Virus record (IMG/VR): IMGVR_UViG_3300041411_000080 | Coordinates: 1-64,000 of that record | From: a virus | Strand: one strand, 5' to 3' | DNA: 64,000 nucleotides | Shown: positions 24,143 to 31,957 of the stretch, piece after piece | How the letters are laid out: every line of letters starts with the position of its first letter | Numbering within the stretch: the first letter of the stretch is position 1 | Position numbers and translations under genes: made by a program | The notes under the pieces: model-generated | Told to the model about the DNA's origin: nothing | Seen by the model: only the letters and a program-made list of their open reading frames with translations | Databases searched by the model: none

Positions 24143-24562
24143 TCATTTGGATTGTGGGTAGACTTTCTCTTCCTCATTAATCCATCGAGCTTTATAACCC
24201 TTAGACCTTACGTAGAAAATGTCTGTGTCTAGAAAGAATGGGTGAACTCGTTCGGTGAATTGAACGTAGCTTTCAGACTCATTCATAGCGGCTGCTTTCT
24301 TAGCAGCTTTACAGTTACCACGTGTCCACCAGAAAGGATGGTTAGGTTCCTTGCCTGGATCATTATTTACGTCTTGGAGAATATAACGAGCCTTGATGAC
24401 GTAAGCCTTTGGGCAGAAGAAATACTGGAACCATCCGAAGATAAGGATGTGTAGTAACCAGAAGAGCATCAACATCGCACAGAACGCAAATGTCTGCCAA
24501 TGATGATAGTATTTATTCTTGAGGCGATACCACCGGGTATCCCATGGATATTTTTGTGACAT
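24143..24562 (-). CDS. membrane protein, 139 aa
   Basis: ATG 24560-24562 behind GAGGAAACTACA. Basic N-terminus, one long hydrophobic hairpin (AFCAMLMLFWLLHILIFGWF), then a soluble C-terminal domain with Cys and Trp. Probably an inner-membrane protein; no family recognised. Confidence 0.82.
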   Translation of the reverse strand: MSQKYPWDTRWYRLKNKYYHHWQTFAFCAMLMLFWLLHILIFGWFQYFFCPKAYVIKARYILQDVNNDPGKEPNHPFWWTRGNCKAAKKAAAMNESESYVQFTERVHPFFLDTDIFYVRSKGYKARWINEEEKVYPQSK

Positions 24563-24590
24563 TGTAGTTTCCTCGAGACAAAATAAAAAA

Positions 24591-24608
24591 GAGTCCCCGA
24601 AGGGACTC
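24591..24608 (-). terminator. rho-independent terminator, UUCG loop
   Basis: GAGTCCC-TTCG-GGGACTC then TTTTTTATTT on the minus strand. The same 18-base hairpin recurs at 45420-45437. Confidence 0.82.
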
Positions 24609-24684
24609 ATTTGTGTAGATCAAGCAACCATTCACCATAGCTCTTTTTATAGCCATGGATAACAGCTGCTTCATAAGCACTCAT
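24607..24684 (-). CDS. mini-ORF, 25 aa
   Basis: ATG 24682-24684, overlapping the previous mini-ORF stop (ATGA); encodes AYEAAVIHGYKKSYGEWLLD and ends at the terminator stem. Contiguity with two further mini-ORFs suggests translated peptides. Confidence 0.45.
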   Translation of the reverse strand: MSAYEAAVIHGYKKSYGEWLLDLHK

Positions 24685-24731
24685 ATCCAATCTTCTTCAC
24701 GAGTGATTATGTCTGGGCGTTCATCATTCAT
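24681..24731 (-). CDS. mini-ORF, 16 aa
   Basis: ATG 24729-24731 with GAGG seven bases upstream; ends TREEDWI. Its last 30 bases resemble those of the 12 aa ORF, so one arose by tandem duplication. Confidence 0.4.
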   Translation of the reverse strand: MNDERPDIITREEDWI

Positions 24732-24766
24732 ACCCATTCCTCTTCAGATGTCTGGACGTACGTCAT
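24728..24766 (-). CDS. mini-ORF, 12 aa
   Basis: ATG 24764-24766, two bases after the stop of the glycine-rich gene; ends SEEEWV. Could be a real micropeptide or just the space between two genes. Confidence 0.35.
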   Translation of the reverse strand: MTYVQTSEEEWV

Positions 24767-24768
24767 GG

Positions 24769-24906
24769 TTAGATACCTTCGTATTCATCGCGAATACCCT
24801 CTCCTACACCACTGATGCCCCCACCCACTCCGATGCTATCGCCGAAGCCAGTGATTTCTTCACAGCCAATTTCTTGACTGCCGATAAGCAGATACATTTC
24901 TTTCAT
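24769..24906 (-). CDS. small glycine-rich protein, 45 aa
   Basis: ATG 24904-24906 with GAGG at eight bases. N-terminal strand MKEMYLLIGSQEIG, then a Gly-rich acidic end (GDSIGVGGGISGVGEG). Unknown. Confidence 0.62.
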   Translation of the reverse strand: MKEMYLLIGSQEIGCEEITGFGDSIGVGGGISGVGEGIRDEYEGI

Positions 24907-24938
24907 AGCAATTACCTCATGGTTGATTGTACATACCA

Positions 24939-25172
24939 TTAGGCGACCAGTTCTTTTAACCGGACTGGGTCCCAAGGAGTGCGTCCTTCCAACATCAGTT
25001 CACGTTCACTGAGTTCAGCTACGGGCTTACGACCTTCAGCTTTACGCCAAGCCTTATCGAGGTCCTCCACATGCTTATCAAGCTCTTTGGACTTCTTCTC
25101 AGTAGCCAATTCGAAGCCAGTGGTGCCAGGCTGCATCCACAACCCGCTTTTATGCCGTATTGCCTTAGCCAT
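24939..25172 (-). CDS. small charged helical protein, 77 aa
   Basis: Highly charged central helix (ATEKKSKELDKHVEDLDKAW) that could be a coiled coil, ending TPWDPVRLKELVA. Overlaps the gene upstream by eight bases. Function unknown. Confidence 0.8.
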   Translation of the reverse strand: MAKAIRHKSGLWMQPGTTGFELATEKKSKELDKHVEDLDKAWRKAEGRKPVAELSERELMLEGRTPWDPVRLKELVA

Positions 25173-25353
25173 GTATTAATCCTCTTACGATTTCTTCAGG
25201 GGACGGACCCTTGTGTAATTCTGCTGGGTGGAACCGGTCTCGGATAAATTGACGACGTTGCTTACCCGTCAATCCGCGTGGAAAGCTAACTATCCCTGAG
25301 TCGATAGAAGCTTTCATTCGAGTCAGATCAAAGTTGAAGCTACCTTTAGTCAT
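25165..25353 (-). CDS. small basic protein, 62 aa
   Basis: Contains a strongly basic segment GLTGKQRRQFIRDRF and the end SPEEIVRGLIHG. Possibly nucleic-acid binding. Function unknown. Confidence 0.78.
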   Translation of the reverse strand: MTKGSFNFDLTRMKASIDSGIVSFPRGLTGKQRRQFIRDRFHPAELHKGPSPEEIVRGLIHG

Positions 25354-25359
25354 GGCACA

Positions 25360-26088
25360 TTACTCAGGCTTAAACCAAATCCCCGGAATACCCGCTTCAG
25401 CACGGCGACGCATGAGGTATAGGTAATCCCCGCCATCGATACCATCGGTAGTGTCAGGCCATGTCCAATCACCCACTTTAAGACGCTGGTCACCTACACC
25501 CGTATGGATAATAAGATCACCACCGTCAAAACTGGTCTTGAAATGTTTACCGTAGTAAAGTTCGATGTCATCACGGTTGGCACCTGTCCACTGGATAGCT
25601 TCATTATTACAGTAAGCTCGACGTGGGTCCTGAGCGAACTCTTTGAAGATTACAGATATTTTATCCGAGGGGTAAAGATCGTAGTAATCTGGGTTAGTGA
25701 TATTACGAACGTACTCGAGGTAACGTTGAGTACTGTAATAGCATACCCAGTTACGTGGATCAGCCATATGGTCATAGGCTGCTGGATGATGCTCGAAATT
25801 ACGACCCCATTCAGCGATCGCGCCCTCGGTATCGTCAGCAAGGATAGCCTGCTTTTGAACTGGGTCCAGTCGGTTGTAGAGTACCCACAAGAACTTAGCA
25901 GATGGATTGTTGATCATCGGGCGTGATACGTGAACCTTCAGCATTGTAGGAATGCGGTACAGGATACGTCGCTTGACGAAATCGAACTCATCAGCAGGCA
26001 ATGTTAATGGAGCGTTATACATAAACGTGTACAGCTCAGCACGAGCGTGCTCTTCAGTTTGTTGCCAGATACGACCTAGGGTAGCCAT
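25360..26088 (-). CDS. hypothetical phage protein, 242 aa
   Basis: Unrecognised; helical first two thirds rich in Tyr, Trp and Arg, then strands (DDIELYYGKHF, DGGDLIIHTGVGD, DYLYLMRRR). AAGGAAAATACC precedes the ATG. Ten bases from the 31 aa gene upstream. Confidence 0.85.
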   Translation of the reverse strand: MATLGRIWQQTEEHARAELYTFMYNAPLTLPADEFDFVKRRILYRIPTMLKVHVSRPMINNPSAKFLWVLYNRLDPVQKQAILADDTEGAIAEWGRNFEHHPAAYDHMADPRNWVCYYSTQRYLEYVRNITNPDYYDLYPSDKISVIFKEFAQDPRRAYCNNEAIQWTGANRDDIELYYGKHFKTSFDGGDLIIHTGVGDQRLKVGDWTWPDTTDGIDGGDYLYLMRRRAEAGIPGIWFKPE

Positions 26089-26098
26089 GGTATTTTCC

Positions 26099-26194
26099 TT
26101 ATTCGTCAGTTGAAGGGGGTTGGACAGAAGTGGTACTGCCTGACAATAGCAGGCAGGTCACAATGAAGAGTACGATTATCCCGAATGTTACCAT
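26099..26194 (-). CDS. membrane mini-protein, 31 aa
   Basis: ATG 26192-26194, overlapping the end of the 68 aa gene. One hydrophobic helix (FGIIVLFIVTCLLLSG) with a Cys, then a short polar tail. Could be a small anchor or a lipoprotein-like peptide. Confidence 0.55.
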   Translation of the reverse strand: MVTFGIIVLFIVTCLLLSGSTTSVQPPSTDE

Positions 26195-26394
26195 TTTCGC
26201 ATCTTCCCACCTGAACCACGTTGATAGAAAGGCTGATCTTTGATCTTACGGTTAGTACGCTCACCGTGATCGTTTTTCATCTCACCTTTATACGCACTAC
26301 CCCAGTGTACACCGCAAAGCTCTTCCAGCTTATCCTTACCGCTTACTCGGCGACCGAAGTTACTGAGATGAATGTCTGACATTAGTCCAAGCAT
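26188..26394 (-). CDS. hypothetical protein with DHGERTN tail, 68 aa
   Basis: The last 27 residues (DHGERTNRKIKDQPFY, GKMRKW) nearly repeat the tail of the gene immediately upstream, so the pair arose by duplication or share an exchangeable tail. The first 40 residues differ. One-base overlap (TAATG) with that gene. Function unknown. Confidence 0.8.
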   Translation of the reverse strand: MLGLMSDIHLSNFGRRVSGKDKLEELCGVHWGSAYKGEMKNDHGERTNRKIKDQPFYQRGSGGKMRKW

Positions 26395-26786
26395 TAGTAC
26401 CCCTTCATCTTACCGTTACGACCACGCATGTAAAATGGTTGGTCTTTTAGTTTGTAGTTGGTGCGCTCACCATGATCTGTTTTGCAGTCAGGGTTAATGC
26501 GGAAGATACCGTCCTCACAACCGGCATCTGGTCCCAACCAATCTTTGTCAAGGTCCTGATGGATTTGCTCTGCCAGAATAAGCTCGGTCATAGTAGAAGC
26601 AATCAACCGACTCCTTGCTCCGAAACCGGTCACCAGTATTGGAGAAGCTACGTACTCCTCCTTTGCAAAGACTGGCATCGGTTCATTACCAGTCACGCAG
26701 ATAATCACATTACTGTCATCGGTGGCAGAGTCGTCGAACGTCATTTCGAGAACCGGTGAAGCGCCGATCGTATTCAAAGAAAGCAT
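26394..26786 (-). CDS. hypothetical protein with DHGERTN tail, 130 aa
   Basis: Body with strands DDSNVIICVTGNEPMPVF and a helix TMTELILAEQIHQDL, then tail DHGERTNYKLKDQPFY, GKMKGY shared with the downstream 68 aa product. Its first 71 bases overlap the end of the 136 aa gene. AAAGGGAAC lies before the ATG. Unknown. Confidence 0.8.
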   Translation of the reverse strand: MLSLNTIGASPVLEMTFDDSATDDSNVIICVTGNEPMPVFAKEEYVASPILVTGFGARSRLIASTMTELILAEQIHQDLDKDWLGPDAGCEDGIFRINPDCKTDHGERTNYKLKDQPFYMRGRNGKMKGY

Positions 26787-27126
26787 CTATTCGTTCCCTT
26801 TCTTCTGGTGGGAGAACATGCATAGGCATGCGGTTATTTGGATAAGTGAACATACGGTGGCCTGGGCGTGGCTTAGTGGTATAATCCAATACCACGTCGG
26901 TCCACGTTACTACAAAACCACCGAACCATCCAACGATAGGCTTACGTCGCTCAATCTCCTCCCATGTAACTCTGGTGTATCCAGCGTACTCTTTACCGTC
27001 GAGATCATAGAAGCGTTCTTCAACAGTAACTTTACCTAGGAACACACCGAGGTCTTCATCAAAACATTGTTTTAATGCATCCCAAGATGGGATATCTGGA
27101 TTGGAGTCTGAGCTATACGTCTTCAT
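26716..27126 (-). CDS. hypothetical phage protein, 136 aa
   Basis: Acidic N-terminus, central strand-rich part (VGWFGGFVVTWTDVVLDYT), Pro/Arg-rich end. ATGA overlap with the RNA ligase stop; GAGG upstream. The 71-base overlap with the next gene is unusually long here. Confidence 0.78.
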   Translation of the reverse strand: MKTYSSDSNPDIPSWDALKQCFDEDLGVFLGKVTVEERFYDLDGKEYAGYTRVTWEEIERRKPIVGWFGGFVVTWTDVVLDYTTKPRPGHRMFTYPNNRMPMHVLPPEERERIDAFFEYDRRFTGSRNDVRRLCHR

Positions 27127-28547
27127 TCAGCTGCGGCCTCTTCGGCATCAGTTTCTTTCTCTTTTTGCAACAGGTACTCATTGCTGATGGCCTTGAAAGA
27201 GAAATCACGAGTGGTGGATTTGAATACGATACCTTCACGTTTTACTTCAGGAACGGTTTCGTGTTCGCCATGGATCTCAGCGTAAACACCCTTACCTTTA
27301 GCACGAGCCAATACTTCCTTCAGTGTAGCAGGAAGTACGGTCTCTTCGTTCAACACGTGGATGTATTCCATACCCATGGCTTTAACGATCTCACGGGCTT
27401 CTTTAGGAGCAACCCACAGCTTACCATTACGGTACACTTGGTATACAACGTAACGTGTGTTACCGACCTGCTCATGGTTCTTCTGGATACCCGGACCAAA
27501 CAACTCGCCTTGAACAGTGATCGAGTCGCCATTAGCTTTGTTGTAGGTAGCCAGTTTATCCAGCAACTGGTTATTCAAAGCGTAGCGTACGCAGTTGTCA
27601 TCCTTAGCACGGATAACACGTTTGAAACCAGCGTACCAGAAGTAACGTTTGAACAGGATCTCTTTCAACGCTTCCATTGGAGAGATCTTGCGTTGGCTAA
27701 CTTGACCAACGAAGTGTTTAGCCGTACGGTAAATCCCGCTGAAGCCGCCAGTGAAGGCCAGCATGTTCTGGGCCAAGAATCGACGGATCGTTTGTTCCCA
27801 AGTGAGGTGGATATCCTCCAGACTCATATCGAAGTTACGAGAGCAGACACCATAACGACGGATAGGACCAGCTTCATCCATGTCGTTAATGCTGTAGACT
27901 GTCATCGATTGCCCATCAGCTTTCACAGTCTCTTCAAACAGCTCGCCTTCTTGCGAAGCAGCTGCGAAGTGATGACCGATGTTCTGCACACGTTCTTGAT
28001 CAGACTTGGACAACTGCGAAGGCCAAGCACGGAATGGCGACTCAGCAGGCTTACCCGCAACCCAGCGAACAAAACGCTCGTACCAGCTTACCTCACCTTC
28101 ACGGTTCAGACGACCATCAAAACCATCGGTGTTCAGTACTTGCTCTTCCAGCTTACGTACGCCGAGCCGGTTAGTCAGGTTAGTACCAACCTTCTCTTTA
28201 GCGAACTCTGGTGGAACTGGGATCAACAAACCTTGCGATACTTCACCACGCAGTTTCACAGTACGAATACGAGAGTACACTACGCCATCGAAAGTCTTTT
28301 GACCTTCGCTACGTTCCCCTAGGAAAGACCAGAGTGGATTGGTGATAGGCAACAGAGAATCGATCTCGACATACAGTGCCAGACCACCCTCTTGGAACTC
28401 ACCTTTCTTTACGACACATTGCCACCCACCGACTTTAGCCAACTCAACGAAGTCAGCTTTCTTGATCGGTACGATTGCATCTACTTTAACAACCCGTACG
28501 AGTGCACGAGTGTTTTCTACGACAGCGGAATATTTAACACCAGACAT
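27123..28547 (-). CDS. RNA ligase, DRB0094/Rnl5-like (TIGR02306 type)
   Basis: Members of this covalent nucleotidyltransferase family seal RNA ends with ATP through a lysine-AMP intermediate. Motif I is visible as FEETVKADGQSMTVY, with the adenylated lysine at about residue 209 (K-A-D-G). Motif IIIa-like GELFGPGIQ, motif IV EGIVFK and motif V-like FSFKAISNEYLL follow in the right order. The N-terminal 190 residues (starting GVKYSAVVENTRALVRV) correspond to the OB-like domain that precedes the catalytic domain in Deinococcus Rnl5, here longer. Total 474 residues, larger than the roughly 340 of DraRnl. Start at ATG 28545-28547 behind GGAG. Likely role: RNA repair beside RtcB and the Thg1-like protein in this window (inference). 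Confidence 0.9.
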   Translation of the reverse strand: MSGVKYSAVVENTRALVRVVKVDAIVPIKKADFVELAKVGGWQCVVKKGEFQEGGLALYVEIDSLLPITNPLWSFLGERSEGQKTFDGVVYSRIRTVKLRGEVSQGLLIPVPPEFAKEKVGTNLTNRLGVRKLEEQVLNTDGFDGRLNREGEVSWYERFVRWVAGKPAESPFRAWPSQLSKSDQERVQNIGHHFAAASQEGELFEETVKADGQSMTVYSINDMDEAGPIRRYGVCSRNFDMSLEDIHLTWEQTIRRFLAQNMLAFTGGFSGIYRTAKHFVGQVSQRKISPMEALKEILFKRYFWYAGFKRVIRAKDDNCVRYALNNQLLDKLATYNKANGDSITVQGELFGPGIQKNHEQVGNTRYVVYQVYRNGKLWVAPKEAREIVKAMGMEYIHVLNEETVLPATLKEVLARAKGKGVYAEIHGEHETVPEVKREGIVFKSTTRDFSFKAISNEYLLQKEKETDAEEAAAE

Positions 28548-28574
28548 TGTAAACTCCAATAGCAAAATAGAAAA

Positions 28575-28592
28575 GGGCTCCCGAAGGAACCC
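28575..28592 (-). terminator. rho-independent terminator, UUCG loop
   Basis: GGGTTCC-TTCG-GGAGCCC (one G-U pair) then TTTTCTATTTT on the minus strand, after the 77 aa gene. Confidence 0.78.
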
Positions 28593-28597
28593 TTAGG

Positions 28598-28831
28598 TTA
28601 TTTAGGTACGTTTTCTTTATCAAGCCAGTCTGAGATAATTTCATCTGTAACTTCTCGACCTTGCCTGCTGAATAAGGCTTTTACATCGGCAACTGATGCG
28701 AGGATAGGCTCCATACCACTACGGAACTTATCAAGCTGCTTACACTCGTAGTAATACACCCGCTCATCAAGTGTAAGTGGAACACCCTCAGCGATCTTGG
28801 TATCGATCTTAACACGAGTTTCAGTTTTCAT
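28598..28831 (-). CDS. hypothetical phage protein, 77 aa
   Basis: Charged helical protein (ERVYYYECKQLDKFRSGMEP) that starts on the thymidylate synthase stop (TGATG). Coupled expression with that enzyme is likely; function unknown. Confidence 0.8.
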   Translation of the reverse strand: MKTETRVKIDTKIAEGVPLTLDERVYYYECKQLDKFRSGMEPILASVADVKALFSRQGREVTDEIISDWLDKENVPK

Positions 28832-30276
28832 CAAACGGCTACCTTACCGGCGATGTGTGGATGTGATTCATACCCGAGGATAACGAAATCGTCCGGTGTA
28901 ATCTCACGCTGGTCTTTACCATACACTTCGGGCTTGAACAGGATGCGGGGTGTATCGTACGGTTCACGAGTCAGCTGAAGATCAGTTTGTTCCTGATGAT
29001 TCGAATAAATGTGGCAGTCCCCGCCAGTCCAGATGAACTCTTCCGCAGCCATGTTGAACTGGTTAGCGAGTTGGTGAGTCATCAACGAATAGAAGGTGAT
29101 GTTGAACGGCTTACCGAGGAAGGTATCCACCGAACGCTGATACAGATGGCAGCTCAGACCACGGCGTGGTGCCTGTACATTATCAAGCCAACTATGCATG
29201 AACTCTTCAGTGACATCACTTGGCTTATTCAAGGCACACAGACTACTCTTGAAATTTTCCACTGAACGAATCGGTGGCAACCCGCGAGCTGGATCAAATG
29301 CTGCTTGAGCATCTAGTCGGTCTTGATATGCATTGAGGCGTTCTTCCAGATTCAGTTCACGAGTCCAGAACTGGAAGAAGCAGTGGCATGGCGGGAGAGC
29401 CTGATCTTCTACCAGACGTGGGTCCCATGCACAGACGATAATCCGACGGGAGTCAGGACCATTAGCCAGCTGATCCATTACATCTTGCAGTTGGTCAATA
29501 CGACGACGGATAACACATTGGTCAGTCGCAGTATCTGTACCCGGAATGTCTACAACGAAAGTGAAACCACGTTTCTCGTAATCCACCCATTCCAACTTAG
29601 GGATGATACGGACATCATCGATGTTCCGCCACGTCTTACCGTACACTGCACCCAGATCACCACCGATCAAACGTTGTGGTTCGGATTTGAAGAACAGTCG
29701 ATGTAGACGCTTCATGCACTCAAAACCGAAGTTGGTCGCATGGGTAGCATCAGGTGACTCGACTTCTTTCCATTTAACAAGATTAACCTTAACGATCTTC
29801 TTAACGTCTTCACGATCTTTGATGTTAGGGTACTGTGCCCAGAATGCTTCAACTCCTTCAGGACTCAGTTCCGCGAGGAAGCTCTGGATATCCTCAATAG
29901 CGATATCGTTCTCGACGTCGAAGGTAGTGAACACAAGTACCCACTTACCGTCAATGTGCTTATCGATCTTGATGGTAAGATCGTATTCATCCAATGGTGC
30001 GTATTCAGCGGTTTCTGGTTTAACCCATTCGTTCCAGATACGTACACCATTACGGATCAGGTAGTCTACACGAGTATCACCAGAAGACATCCAGATCAGT
30101 TCATGGATTACCGAGTGAAGGTGAATCTTCTTGGTGGTTACCACAGGCAACTTATTGTTACGCAGATCGTAACGTTCGTGTTGACCAAACATGGACTGTG
30201 TGCCAGTACCAGTACGGTCACCTTTAAAGATGCCGAGGTCTTTGATCATTTGAAGCGATTGAAGATACTGATGCAT
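28831..30276 (-). CDS. thyA: thymidylate synthase, enlarged
   Basis: Makes dTMP from dUMP with methylene-tetrahydrofolate. Seen: phosphate-binding DRTGTGTQSMFG (Arg 21), ELIWMSSGDT, GDLGAVYGKTWR (206-217), SRRIIVCAWDP (277-287), active-site Cys 297 in LPPCHCFFQF, LSCHLYQRSVDTFLG and GGDCHIYSNH. All key residues are present, so it should be active. At 481 residues it is almost twice the usual 264; the extra sequence sits mainly at about 85-200 (with the strand-rich KWVLVFTTFD) and 305-370, between conserved blocks and in frame. With dCTP deaminase at 45451 it could form a phage dTTP route. Downstream small gene starts on its stop codon. Confidence 0.95.
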   Translation of the reverse strand: MHQYLQSLQMIKDLGIFKGDRTGTGTQSMFGQHERYDLRNNKLPVVTTKKIHLHSVIHELIWMSSGDTRVDYLIRNGVRIWNEWVKPETAEYAPLDEYDLTIKIDKHIDGKWVLVFTTFDVENDIAIEDIQSFLAELSPEGVEAFWAQYPNIKDREDVKKIVKVNLVKWKEVESPDATHATNFGFECMKRLHRLFFKSEPQRLIGGDLGAVYGKTWRNIDDVRIIPKLEWVDYEKRGFTFVVDIPGTDTATDQCVIRRRIDQLQDVMDQLANGPDSRRIIVCAWDPRLVEDQALPPCHCFFQFWTRELNLEERLNAYQDRLDAQAAFDPARGLPPIRSVENFKSSLCALNKPSDVTEEFMHSWLDNVQAPRRGLSCHLYQRSVDTFLGKPFNITFYSLMTHQLANQFNMAAEEFIWTGGDCHIYSNHQEQTDLQLTREPYDTPRILFKPEVYGKDQREITPDDFVILGYESHPHIAGKVAV

Positions 30277-30318
30277 GTATTTACCTTTAGTGAATTAGGA
30301 AGGACCACATAAGTGATC

Positions 30319-30723
30319 CTATTGGGTAGAACTTAGACCATGGAAACCTGGGATGTTATGCTCTGGTTCAACCATATCCAAATAAGCAATGTCCTGACTG
30401 AGTTCAGTAGACCGAACCCAGCCAAGCATGTCCGCCAGTGAACCCGCCGTAGCTGCACAGTAGATAGCAGCGTAAGGAACGTTAACCACTTTACCCTCTG
30501 GGAAGGTCACAGCAACGTGATCTTCATTTAATACCGTTCTGGTATTACGGGTGATAGAGCCCAAGGCTAGAGACATAACGTCGGCCCCTTCTGCACCGGT
30601 AATCAATGGCAAAACCTCAGGGGCTAATGCCACTGTAATCCAAAGATCCAGTGGATCGGCTATCATTTCCATCCGCTCGATTGCTTCACCAAGGTGTTGC
30701 TTAACAGCTTCGTCACGAGACAT
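30319..30723 (-). CDS. SspB-like protein, short form, 134 aa
   Basis: Residues about 25-100 follow the ClpXP adaptor SspB: strand LWITVALAPEVLP, strand VMSLALGSITRN, strand HVAVTFPEGKVVNVPYAAIY, then AGSLADML. The last parts line up with SspB's 'basic strand - V-P-x-x-A-V' core that binds ssrA-type tags. It lacks SspB's long acidic tail and ClpX-binding end. Next to a longer SspB-like gene, three bases away. Could be an adaptor, an anti-adaptor or a decoy. The assignment rests on pattern reading only. Confidence 0.6.
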   Translation of the reverse strand: MSRDEAVKQHLGEAIERMEMIADPLDLWITVALAPEVLPLITGAEGADVMSLALGSITRNTRTVLNEDHVAVTFPEGKVVNVPYAAIYCAATAGSLADMLGWVRSTELSQDIAYLDMVEPEHNIPGFHGLSSTQ

Positions 30724-30725
30724 AA

Positions 30726-31898
30726 TTATGCTTCCGCCATGGTTGGAACTTTCTTTGGTTTACCGGTGAGCACTTTCAGCCAAGAAGGACGAGCCTTACG
30801 CTTACCCGGCCAAGTGCATTTGGTTACATCCAGATCAGGGAAGAAGCAGCTATTGCCATTAGCCCCATCGGAACGAAGCTCTGGTTGGGTAGACTTCATG
30901 GCATTCGCTATAACGAACTTATCGGTAGGAGCGAGCTTCTCAAGAGCTTCACGACGAGCCAACTTTTCACGATGTACGGTATCGATCCAAGGCATACTGG
31001 CTTGAGGCTTCTGCTTACCGCCTTCGATTACGGTCCAATTACGATCACGCATTTTAGTTTCCAATGTGTCATGGCCGATCATGCGACCCCATTCACCTTG
31101 TGGTTTAAGGTCAACCTTACCGGGAAAGTTAAGGATGGTAGCGTCACCACTGAAAGTAGCATTGCCCTTATCACCGAAATCAACTTTGAAGACGTTGGTA
31201 TCTTCTTTGATTGGACTAGCCAGTATAACCAACTTACCTTCAGAGTCAACTTTGAAACCATCACATTGAATAGACATACCTTGTTTACGCCATGATTCAT
31301 TCAATGCGTCGATTTCTGCTTGGGTTGGAATTGATACCTCAACCGTAGTACCATCAGTCTTAACTACTGATACAGTCGACTCAGGCGTAGCTACGTCAAT
31401 CGCCGCCAACTCTCGGGCTTTGATATCGGCACGGAGAGCAGCCAACTCTTCATCGGTGATCTCATCAATGCTCTCAACATGACCGTTGTTGAAAGTAATG
31501 CGATGTTTACCATTATCCAGTACTTCGACACCAACTGGTTCGATGCCATCTGGAAGATCCAATTCAACATCACCGTAATCTTCGAAGTAAGGGAAGATGT
31601 TAGGGATACCTGTGGTAGGATCTTCAGCAGCATATACTGCGGTGTAAGGAATCTCCAGTTGGATCTCCTTACCTTGACGACGGGACCAGAAACTGAACGA
31701 CTCATCACCGGTAGTGAAGTGACGGGTAGCATTCGCTGAGATGTTCAAACAAATCATCCCAGAGACGGGGTTCATATCCTCGAGGTAGTCCTTTGGATCG
31801 AACTGTGCAGCCTGTACGTAGATGTGCCATTTGGCAGCATTCTCGGTAACGAACCAATCCAGCAATGCTTGAAACGTAACTTTAGCCATGGGTATCAT
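30726..31898 (-). CDS. SspB-like ClpXP adaptor domain with long C-terminal extension
   Basis: Bacterial SspB brings ssrA-tagged proteins to ClpXP. The first 120 residues line up with SspB in order: helix FQALLDWFVTENAAKWHIYV, strand GMICLNISANATRHF, strand FSFWSRRQGKEIQLEIPYTA, and the helix start VYAAEDPTTG with NIFPYF. About 270 further residues (acidic VELDLPDG, a helix, beta segments) are not SspB. Near the end stands ARPSWLKVL, which resembles the RPxLRVV ClpX-binding tail of SspB but is followed by 15 more residues. Start ATG 31896-31898 behind AGGA. A promoter element lies 34 bases upstream, so this heads an operon with the second SspB-like gene and thymidylate synthase. Confidence 0.72.
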   Translation of the reverse strand: MIPMAKVTFQALLDWFVTENAAKWHIYVQAAQFDPKDYLEDMNPVSGMICLNISANATRHFTTGDESFSFWSRRQGKEIQLEIPYTAVYAAEDPTTGIPNIFPYFEDYGDVELDLPDGIEPVGVEVLDNGKHRITFNNGHVESIDEITDEELAALRADIKARELAAIDVATPESTVSVVKTDGTTVEVSIPTQAEIDALNESWRKQGMSIQCDGFKVDSEGKLVILASPIKEDTNVFKVDFGDKGNATFSGDATILNFPGKVDLKPQGEWGRMIGHDTLETKMRDRNWTVIEGGKQKPQASMPWIDTVHREKLARREALEKLAPTDKFVIANAMKSTQPELRSDGANGNSCFFPDLDVTKCTWPGKRKARPSWLKVLTGKPKKVPTMAEA

Positions 31899-31931
31899 GA
31901 TTCTTTCCTCTAGTTAATGTTGCATCCAATG

Positions 31932-31957
31932 AATAATATAAATCTCAAATAAAATCT
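31932..31957 (-). promoter_or_regulatory. early-type promoter (P7)
   Basis: TTTATTTGAGATTTATATTA on the minus strand, 34 bases before the SspB-like gene start at 31898. Confidence 0.55.

Noticed and set aside
26120-26150. Hairpin CTGCCTG...CAGGCAG as a terminator
   Set aside because: It lies inside the 31 aa membrane-protein frame and is not followed by a T-run on either strand.
27075-28322. 415-codon open frame on the plus strand
   Set aside because: Antisense to the RNA ligase gene, which has all catalytic motifs.
28831-30276. Intron or intein inside thymidylate synthase
   Set aside because: The insertions are in frame, lack intein splice residues or homing-endonuclease motifs, and are flanked by conserved enzyme blocks without intron-like sequence.
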